Assembly (NCBI RefSeq): GCF_000721495.1 | Contig: NZ_JOHY01000010.1 | Location: 1 to 64,000, forward strand | Source of the DNA: Streptomyces sp. NRRL F-5123 | Lineage (GTDB): Bacteria > Actinomycetota > Actinomycetes > Streptomycetales > Streptomycetaceae | DNA length: 64,000 nucleotides | Reading direction: 5' to 3' | Shown: positions 34,113-40,142 of the stretch, one piece after another | Position numbering within the stretch: the first letter of the stretch is position 1 | Layout of the letters: the number at the start of each line of letters is the position of its first letter | The notes under the pieces: model-generated | Databases searched by the model: none | Told to the model about the DNA's origin: nothing | What the model saw: the letters and a program-made list of their open reading frames with translations, nothing else | Program-made: the position numbers and the translations under genes

Positions 34113-34382
34113 ATGTGCACGTACACCACGATCAAGGACGTCGTCGACGGGAGCGCCAAGCCCGGGCCCGACGGCGGGTGGTTCCACGTCTCGGACGTGA
34201 CGGTCTACTTCGACCACCCCGTGCACGCGATGGCCGAGCACACGCTCAACATCGACTTCACCGACCCCTCGCGCGGCCCGTCCGCCCGCGTCGCCCTCGA
34301 ACTCACCGCGGAGTCGGCGGTGCGCCTGGTCGAGGCGATCCAGGCCGCGCTGGCGTCCGTCCCGCCGGAGATGCGGGTCTGA
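34113..34382 (+). CDS. Small conserved protein, DUF6295-like
   Basis: The 89-residue protein begins MCTYTTIKDVVDGSAK and contains the pattern VTVYFDHPVHAMAEHTLNIDF, which matches a small actinomycete family I know as DUF6295. The His-rich strand could bind a metal. Its gene starts 5 nt after the dienelactone hydrolase stop and shares the transcript, ending in the hairpin at 34402. Function unknown. Confidence 0.75.
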   Translation: MCTYTTIKDVVDGSAKPGPDGGWFHVSDVTVYFDHPVHAMAEHTLNIDFTDPSRGPSARVALELTAESAVRLVEAIQAALASVPPEMRV

Positions 34383-34401
34383 CCCGCGGCGCGCGTACGA
34401 A

Positions 34402-34435
34402 AGGGGCGCGGGGAACGGCTGTTCCCCGCGCCCCT
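34402..34435. terminator. Bidirectional terminator hairpin
   Basis: AGGGGCGCGGGGAAC pairs perfectly with GTTCCCCGCGCCCCT (15-bp stem, 4-nt loop) between the convergent DUF6295 and SPW genes. AGGGGCGCGGGGAAC also forms part of the hairpin elements at 17610, 39797 and 43355, and is a widespread Streptomyces terminator-type sequence. Confidence 0.85.
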
Positions 34436-34467
34436 GACGGGCGCTACTGCGCTGCTGCGCTGCTGCC

Positions 34468-34968
34468 TCAGCGGTGGGCGCTGCGGGCTGCTGCCGCGTC
34501 GCCGCGGGCGGCGGCGCGGGAGCCGCGCTTGCTGCCGCCCAGCATGCCGAGCCCCATCGTGGCCAGCCCGAGCGCACAGGCGACGCCGCCGACGATCGCG
34601 TTGTTGACGATCGTGTGGGTGGTCGCCGCGTTGGGTCCGGCGATCGCCCACGGCGCGATGATCGTCCACACGCCGATCGCGATCGCGCACCAGCCGAGGC
34701 CCACGGTCCGCTCCAGCACGGAGCCGAAGCCCATCGCCAGCACGGCGAGTGCGATACCGGTGATCAGGTTGCTCACACGCAGGCCCTCGAACCCGGTGAA
34801 GTTCACCACCCACGGCGAGATCGCGAGGTAGAGACCGGTCAACAGGCACAGGCCCTCGATCAGCCCCGAGATCGGCTTCGCAGACGCCTCGGCGTAACGG
34901 CCGCGCAGGGCCATCAGGTCGGGATGGGTGTCGATCTGCGATGTCGAGTGAGTCGAATCGGTGGCCAT
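34468..34968 (-). CDS. SPW-repeat membrane protein
   Basis: The 166-residue protein has four TM helices arranged as two repeats, each with the SPW-type motif (AISPWVVNF and IIAPWAIAG). The N-terminus is polar, with HPDLMALRGRYAEAS, a motif typical of these proteins, and the tail is Arg/Ala-rich. AAGGGGG precedes the ATG. The role of SPW proteins is unknown; they are membrane proteins common in actinomycetes. Confidence 0.88.
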   Translation of the reverse strand: MATDSTHSTSQIDTHPDLMALRGRYAEASAKPISGLIEGLCLLTGLYLAISPWVVNFTGFEGLRVSNLITGIALAVLAMGFGSVLERTVGLGWCAIAIGVWTIIAPWAIAGPNAATTHTIVNNAIVGGVACALGLATMGLGMLGGSKRGSRAAARGDAAAARSAHR

Positions 34969-35126
34969 TCCAGCCACCCCCTTCGCATTGCAGAGTGCAG
35001 TTCGTTTCTGCCGACGGATGTGTCCGGGTCTCCGCCCCGAAGTGCCGCATCCATAACTCAGCGTAGGCCTGGGGGGAGCGGAGTGGCCACTTATACGGGG
35101 CATACATTCAGAATGTTTTGCCCCGC

Positions 35127-35756
35127 TCACACACGGTGTGTCCCGGGCGACGCGCGGCTACCCTTTTCGTCCCACGACTGCGCCTCCGCGATGACCGCGG
35201 ACGCCAGCCGAGCCGACCGCACGGCGATGTGCCGCGGCGGGTAGGGCCGCCCGCGCTCCAGCCACCACGCGATGGACTGCACGGACATCGCGGCGAGCAC
35301 GGTCGGTACGAGGCCGGCCCCGGGGTCCTGGTCCTGCGGGGGGCGGGGCAGGTGCTCACCGACCATCGCCGCGAGCGTGGCCCGCATGCGGTCGGCGAAC
35401 CACGGGCTGCCGTTCCTGCCGAGCAGGGCGCCGTAGAAGCGGTGGTAGCCGTCGATGTGCTCGTAGAAGCCGATCCAGCGCTCCAGCGGCGTGCGCTCCG
35501 CGCCGTCCTCGCCGCCGCCTTCCCCCATCGCGCCGAGCATCTCCTCGACGGCCTCGTCGAAGATCGTCTCGACGAGCTGGTACTTGTCCCGGTGGCTGCG
35601 GTAGAAGGCGGCCCGGCTGACCATCGCCCGCGCGCAGATCTCGCCGACGGTGACGCGGTCGAAGCCGCGCTCCTCGATCAGCTCGATGAGCGCGTCCCGC
35701 AGCAGCTTGCGCGTCCGCCGCACCCGTACGTTCTCCACGCCTCCCGAGGATGCCAC
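35127..35756 (-). CDS. TetR-family regulator
   Basis: The 209-residue protein has a TetR helix-turn-helix (VTVGEICARAMVSRAAFYRSHRDKYQL, about residues 35-60) and a C-terminal domain of TetR_C_8/33 type. A GTG at 35756 is used; an in-frame GTG at 35738 lies directly behind GGGAGG. It lies 48 nt downstream of the LysR gene on the same strand and could be co-transcribed with it. No clear target apart from its neighbours. Confidence 0.88.
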   Translation of the reverse strand: MASSGGVENVRVRRTRKLLRDALIELIEERGFDRVTVGEICARAMVSRAAFYRSHRDKYQLVETIFDEAVEEMLGAMGEGGGEDGAERTPLERWIGFYEHIDGYHRFYGALLGRNGSPWFADRMRATLAAMVGEHLPRPPQDQDPGAGLVPTVLAAMSVQSIAWWLERGRPYPPRHIAVRSARLASAVIAEAQSWDEKGSRASPGTHRV

Positions 35757-35804
35757 CTCAACCGGTCGCGTCGAACGCGGCGTTGAGCCGGTCTGCCTGC
35801 CCCG

Positions 35805-36989
35805 TCAGAAGCGCGCGCTCCGGGACGGCGGCGGGTTGTCTTCCTTCCCGCCGTCCGCGGGTGGCGCGAGCTGCGCGTGGTCGGCGTCCGGGAGCCAGTC
35901 GCGCCCCGGCACGTAGTCGAGCCAGCGGCGCGCGCGGGCCGCCGCGGTGAACGCGCCCAGCAGGGCGTCCAGGAGCGGGTGGCGCGGGGTGTCGCGCCAG
36001 GCCAGGGACCAGGCGTAGAGCGGCGTGGGGCCGGTCAGCGGGATGGAGCGCAGGCCCGCGACGGACGGCAGCGGCGCGTCCGCGGGCACCAGCGTGAAGG
36101 AGCGCGGGTCGGCGCGGAGGTGCTGGACGAGGTGGTCGGGGCCGAGGTTCGGGCCGCTCTGGCGGCGGGCGATGCCGAAGTCGTCGGCGAAGCGGCGCAG
36201 GAAGTCCAGCCGCGGCAGCTCGGCGGGGGCCCACAGGACGCTGTCGCGCAGGTCGGCGGGCCGCAGCTCGGCCGCCCCGGCGAGCGGGTGGGCCGCGCTG
36301 ACCACCGCGTCGACCGGCTCCAGCCGTACGAGCCGGTGGGCCAGCCCGCGGTCCCGCCCGTCCGGCAGCGGGTGCACCCGCCCGAACCCGGCGTCCGCAG
36401 CACCGCTCAGCAGCGCCTCCGCGACGGACGGCCAGTCCCGCCCCGGCCCCGGCTCCAGCCGCAGCGCGGGGTCGGCCGCGGCAGCGGCGTCGGCGGCGTG
36501 CGCGACGGTGCGCATCGGGGCGTAGAGATGCCCCCAGACGTCGAGCCGCAGCGCCTGCCGCCCGCCGCGCACCGCGGCCACCGCCCGCTCCCCCGCCGCC
36601 AGCGCCTCCCGCGCGGCGGGCGCGAACCGCTCCCCGGCGTCGGTCAGCCGGGTGCGCCGGGTGCCGCCGTCGCGGTCGAAGAGGCGGGCGCCGAGCAGCG
36701 ATTCGAGGCGGGCAACGCGTTTGGACAGCGCCTGCTGGGAGATGCCGAGCCGGGCTGCGGCCTGCCCGAAGTGCAGCGACTCGGCGGTGGCGGCGAAGGC
36801 CCGCACGTGGGCGAGGTCGAGATCGAGGCGGGGGGCGGAGCCGTCCGCGGAGCCGGAGCCGTTCGCGGAGCCGTTCGCGGAGCCGGGATCGTTCGCGGAG
36901 CCGTTCGCGGAGCCGTCCGCGGAGCCCGGATCGTCCGTGGAACCCGGGGCAGAGCCTGTGGTGGAGCTGAAGTCGGGTGCCGCGTCCAT
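35805..36989 (-). CDS. LysR-family regulator
   Basis: From the ATG at 36989 the product has 394 residues. An N-terminal tail of about 50 residues contains repeated D/N-P-G-S-A-(D/N)-G-S motifs, matching GC-rich direct repeats in the DNA at 36840-36930. A LysR HTH follows (LHFGQAAARLGISQQALSKRVARLESLLGARLFDR), then the LysR substrate domain. The next in-frame ATG upstream, at 37010, lies inside the palindrome at 37004, which favours 36989. It is divergent from the quinone oxidoreductase gene it presumably controls. Confidence 0.9.
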   Translation of the reverse strand: MDAAPDFSSTTGSAPGSTDDPGSADGSANGSANDPGSANGSANGSGSADGSAPRLDLDLAHVRAFAATAESLHFGQAAARLGISQQALSKRVARLESLLGARLFDRDGGTRRTRLTDAGERFAPAAREALAAGERAVAAVRGGRQALRLDVWGHLYAPMRTVAHAADAAAAADPALRLEPGPGRDWPSVAEALLSGAADAGFGRVHPLPDGRDRGLAHRLVRLEPVDAVVSAAHPLAGAAELRPADLRDSVLWAPAELPRLDFLRRFADDFGIARRQSGPNLGPDHLVQHLRADPRSFTLVPADAPLPSVAGLRSIPLTGPTPLYAWSLAWRDTPRHPLLDALLGAFTAAARARRWLDYVPGRDWLPDADHAQLAPPADGGKEDNPPPSRSARF

Positions 36990-37003
36990 GCGCCTGACCA
37001 TAG

Positions 37004-37024
37004 CCGACAACTTCCGGTTGTCGG
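37004..37024. promoter_or_regulatory. LysR operator palindrome
   Basis: CCGACAAC-N5-GTTGTCGG is a perfect 8-bp inverted repeat 15 nt before the LysR ATG and 100 nt before the oxidoreductase ATG. It fits the usual LysR-divergent promoter arrangement in spacing and symmetry. Confidence 0.75.
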
Positions 37025-37124
37025 AGAGGTCGCAGGGTTGTTGGCCCGGGCGGGGGCCGTGGCGGTGGGATGGGCGTCAGACGCAGAGAGCGCCGCAGAA
37101 CAAGCCAGAAGGAGGCAAGGGGAG

Positions 37125-38045
37125 ATGAAGGCCTACATACCCACCGGGGACGCCGCAGAACCCGTCGTGCTGGCCGAGGTGCCGGAACCCGTACCGGGGC
37201 CCGGCGAGGCGCTCGTGAAGGTCGAGGCCTTCTCCGTCAACCGGGGCGAGACGTTCAAGCTGGAGGCCCCCGCGCCCGGTGACCGCCCCGGCAAGGACAT
37301 CGCGGGCCTCGTCGTCCAGCCTGCCGCGGACGGCACGGGCCCCGCGGGCTTCGCCCGGGTCGTCGGCCACCCGATGGCCGGCGGCTGGGCGGAGTTCGCG
37401 GCCGTCCCCACCGGCGCGCTCGCCGTCCTCCCGGACGCCGTCCCCACCGTCCAGGCCGCCGCCCTCCCCCTCGCCGGCCTCACCGCGCTCCGCCTGCTGC
37501 GCACCGCGGGCCCCGTCCCCGGCCGCCGCGTCCTGCTGACCGGAGCTTCGGGCGGTGTCGGCCACTACGTCACGGAGCTTGCGGCCGCCGCCGGGGCCGA
37601 GGTCACCGCGGTCACCCGGGACGCCGAACGCGGGGCGCGGCTGCGCGAACTGGGCGCCGCCGAGGTCGTCCACGACGTGGCCGCGGCGCACGGCCCGTAC
37701 GACGTCGTCCTCGAATCCACCGGCGGCACCGCGCTCCCCGCCGCCCTCGCCCGGCTCGCCCGCCGCGGCACCCTCGTCTGGTTCGGCCAGGCCAGCAGGA
37801 CGCCCGTGACGCTGGACTTCTTCGACTTCTTCGCGGGCCCGGAGTCGGCGGTCATCCGCCACTTCCACTACCTCGACGCGGACACCCCGCTCGACGCGGA
37901 CCTCGCCGCGCTCGTCCGCCTCACCGCCGGCGGCCGGCTGCACCCGGAGATCGGCCGCGTCGCCGGCTGGGCGGACACGGCGACGACGCTGACGGACCTG
38001 CGGGAGCGGCGTATCCGCGGCAAGGCGGTGCTGACGGTGTCCTGA
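37125..38045 (+). CDS. Zinc-independent quinone/enone oxidoreductase
   Basis: The 306-residue medium-chain dehydrogenase has the NAD(P)H-binding motif LLTGASGGVGHYVTEL (about residue 140) and no structural zinc ligands, as in QOR-type NADPH:quinone reductases. The N-terminal domain carries PGPGEALVKVEAFSVNRGE. It reduces quinones or enones with NADPH. Two purine-rich blocks (GGAGG, GGGGAG) precede the ATG. It is divergent from the LysR gene across a perfect palindrome. Confidence 0.92.
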   Translation: MKAYIPTGDAAEPVVLAEVPEPVPGPGEALVKVEAFSVNRGETFKLEAPAPGDRPGKDIAGLVVQPAADGTGPAGFARVVGHPMAGGWAEFAAVPTGALAVLPDAVPTVQAAALPLAGLTALRLLRTAGPVPGRRVLLTGASGGVGHYVTELAAAAGAEVTAVTRDAERGARLRELGAAEVVHDVAAAHGPYDVVLESTGGTALPAALARLARRGTLVWFGQASRTPVTLDFFDFFAGPESAVIRHFHYLDADTPLDADLAALVRLTAGGRLHPEIGRVAGWADTATTLTDLRERRIRGKAVLTVS

Positions 38046-38126
38046 CCCGCCCCCGCCCCGTGCCCCTCCTACCTTCCCGTACCCCCGTACCTTCCCGTAC
38101 GGACCCGACGCAGAAAGGCCCCGGCC

Positions 38127-38567
38127 ATGAACGAGACCCCGCAGACCCCCCTCACCGACCCCCGCGCAGTCGTGATCCGCTACGTGGAAGCCGTGCGCGA
38201 CGGCGACGCCGACGTCATCCGCGACAGCTTCGCGCCCGACGCGACCTGGCACTACCCCGGCTCGCTGCCCACGTCGAAGATCTGGCAGGGCCGCGACGCG
38301 ATCGTCGACGACTTCCTCGGCAGCATGGGCACGGTGTTCGTTCCCGGTACGGTCCGGATCGAGCTGGTGAGCACGATCGCCGAGGGCGAGCGCGTCGTCG
38401 CCGAATGGACGTCGAAGGCGCAGACGGTCCACGGCGCCGCGTACGACAACCGGTGCATAGGCATCTACACGGTGCGGGAGGGACGGATCACGTCGGTGAT
38501 CGAGTACGCCGACACGCACCACGTGGCGGCGACGCTCTTCCCGCAGGAGGCCCCCGGCGGCAATTGA
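38127..38567 (+). CDS. SnoaL-like NTF2-fold protein
   Basis: The 146-residue protein has an NTF2/SnoaL fold: VIRYVEAVRDGDADVIRDSFAPDATWHYPG, then GRDAIVDDFLGSM and ERVVAEWTSKAQTVHGAAYDNRCIGIYTVREGRITSVIEYAD. These small barrels isomerise or bind ligands, often in catabolism or secondary metabolism; catalytic residues are not conserved enough to say more. It follows the oxidoreductase gene with an 81-nt gap. The stop codon is part of a 30-bp direct repeat. Confidence 0.9.
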   Translation: MNETPQTPLTDPRAVVIRYVEAVRDGDADVIRDSFAPDATWHYPGSLPTSKIWQGRDAIVDDFLGSMGTVFVPGTVRIELVSTIAEGERVVAEWTSKAQTVHGAAYDNRCIGIYTVREGRITSVIEYADTHHVAATLFPQEAPGGN

Positions 38568-38654
38568 GGTGCCACCACCGCGGACGATGCGCAACCCCGC
38601 CGGAGACCCCCGACCCCCGACCGTAATTGAGGTGCCGCCACCGCGGACGATGCG
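38562..38654. repeat. 30-bp direct repeat spanning a stop codon
   Basis: AATTGAGGTGCCACCACCGC (38562) begins a 30-bp block that recurs at 38625 with one change. The first copy includes the TGA of the SnoaL-like gene and the second lies 42 nt before the next gene's ATG. It looks like a local 63-bp duplication. Confidence 0.8.
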
Positions 38655-38666
38655 TAGGTTCGCCGG

Positions 38667-39512
38667 ATGACGTCATCCGCGCACGCACCGCAGGACCCCG
38701 CAGCAGCGCAGGGGCCGGATCCCTCGGGGGACCCGGCCCCTGCTGACGTACCCGGTGCGGACGGGCCGCCGCGGCTCACCGGGCTGGTCTTCCACGGGCC
38801 GATCGGCGAGGCGCGGGCCGCGCGCTGGGTGGACCGCCTCGCCCCGGTGCTGGCGGCGGCGCCGGACGGCGGGCGCGTCCTCGACATCGGCTGCGGGTGG
38901 GGCGAGCTGATGCTGCGGCTCCTGGCGGCGGCCCCGCCGGCGCGCGGCACCGGCCTCGACCTCAACACCGAGGACCTCGCACGGGGCCGCGCCAACGCGG
39001 CGGCCCGGGGGCTCTCCGCGCGGGCCGACTTCGTCGAGGCCGACGCGACGAAGGCCGACCACGAGCCGGCCGACGTCGTGCTCTGCCTCGGCGCCAGCCA
39101 GGCCCTCGCGGACAACCTGGCCGAAGCGCTCGCCGCACTGCGGGCCCGGGTACGCCCCGGCGGGCGCGTACTCCTCGGCGAGGGCTTCTGGGAACGCGAG
39201 CCCACCCCCGCGGAGTTGGCGGCATCCTGGCCGGACGCCGCCGCCACCGACCACACGGACCTCGCGACCCTCGTCGACACGGCGGTGGCGGCGGGCTTCC
39301 GCCCCGTGTGGGTCGAGTCCGCGGACCGCACGGAGTGGGACGACTTCGAATCCGGCTACCTCGCCGACACGGAGCTCTGGCTCGCCACCCACCCCAACCA
39401 CCCCTCCGCCCCCGCAACCCGCGACCGCCTCGACACCCACCGCTCCGCCTGGCTCCGCGGCTACCGCACCATCCTGGGCATCGCCTACCTGACCCTCGTC
39501 CCTTCCCTCTGA
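38667..39512 (+). CDS. SAM-dependent methyltransferase
   Basis: The 281-residue protein has a Methyltransf_25-like domain: motif I VLDIGCGWGE (residues 71-80), motif II GTGLDLNTED and LRPGGRVLLGEGFWE-like post-motif. The first 35 residues are a Pro/Asp-rich tail. It resembles small-molecule methyltransferases of Streptomyces. It is read in the same direction as the SnoaL-like gene, 99 nt away. Confidence 0.87.
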   Translation: MTSSAHAPQDPAAAQGPDPSGDPAPADVPGADGPPRLTGLVFHGPIGEARAARWVDRLAPVLAAAPDGGRVLDIGCGWGELMLRLLAAAPPARGTGLDLNTEDLARGRANAAARGLSARADFVEADATKADHEPADVVLCLGASQALADNLAEALAALRARVRPGGRVLLGEGFWEREPTPAELAASWPDAAATDHTDLATLVDTAVAAGFRPVWVESADRTEWDDFESGYLADTELWLATHPNHPSAPATRDRLDTHRSAWLRGYRTILGIAYLTLVPSL

Positions 39513-39550
39513 CCTCCCCCTCCCCCTCCCCCTCGCCGACCAGGCGCTTC

Positions 39551-39790
39551 GCGCTGCCGCGCGGGGTGGGGGTGTCGGGGGCCGCGGTGAGCCGCCGGGC
39601 GAGCGCTTCGCGCTACCGCGCGGGGTGGGGGGTGTCGGGCTGCGCCCAGGGCCAGGAACTGCGCGTGCCCGCGCTACCGCGCCGGGCGGTTTGCGCTACC
39701 GCGCGCGGCGAACGTTCCGGGCTGCGCCCAGGCCCCGGGGGTTGCGCGATCCCAGCTGCCGCGCCGGGCGAAGGTGCGCGCTGCCGCGCC
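39551..39790. repeat. Degenerate spaced GCGCTNCCGCGC repeats
   Basis: The motif GCGCT(G/A)CCGCGC recurs at 39551, 39610, 39671, 39693, about 39754 and about 39777, so spacings are near 60, 61, 22, 61 and 23. Longer shared sequence follows some copies (GGGGTGGGGGTGTCGGG at 39563 and near 39622). It fills the first part of the 630-nt gene-free gap before the SCO7613-type gene. No coding frame is supported. Confidence 0.7.
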
Positions 39791-39796
39791 GAGTTC

Positions 39797-39972
39797 AGCG
39801 TCTTCAGGGGCGCGTGGGGGTACCTCCCAGGCGAAGCTCTGGGGGAGGACTGCGCGAGCAACCACCCACCGGCCGGTGGTCCGGTACGAAACGGTACTGC
39901 CCCTTCGGGTCGGTGACGACCCGCGCCACCGTCGTGGCTGAGCGCGCAGTTCTCCGCGCCCCTGAAAACGCT
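39797..39972. repeat. Large nested hairpin element
   Basis: An outer inverted repeat of about 18 bp (AGCGTCTTCAGGGGCGCG with CGCGCCCCTGAAAACGCT) and an inner arm ACTGCGCGAGCAACCAC matching GTGGCTGAGCGCGCAGT enclose 176 nt. The left arm is interrupted at 39815-39848 by a separate hairpin (GGGGGTACCTCCCAGG, then CTCTGGGGGAGG), a known type of Streptomyces intergenic repeat. The two elements are nested. Confidence 0.8.
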
Positions 39973-40092
39973 CACCGCCCTGCGCAGCAGAAACGCTCAC
40001 CCCGCGCGGCATGCGCGGGCGGCCTCCCCGCGCACCCAAAACGCGCACCGCCCTCCGCGGCGGGCGGCCCCCCACCGCCACCGGCGAGGTTT

Positions 40093-40106
40093 GAGTACCC
40101 GTACTC
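40093..40106. promoter_or_regulatory. Palindrome before SCO7613-type gene
   Basis: GAGTACCCGTACTC is a perfect 6-bp inverted repeat with a 2-nt centre, 36 nt before the ATG at 40143. It is a candidate operator for an unknown regulator; nothing else marks a promoter nearby. Confidence 0.5.
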
Positions 40107-40142
40107 ATGCCGCACCCGCGCCCCCGCTCCCACACTCGGCTC

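Noticed and set aside
39513..40142. Small genes in the gap before the SCO7613-type gene
   Set aside because: Open frames there follow repeats and hairpins and have no ribosome binding sites or domain.
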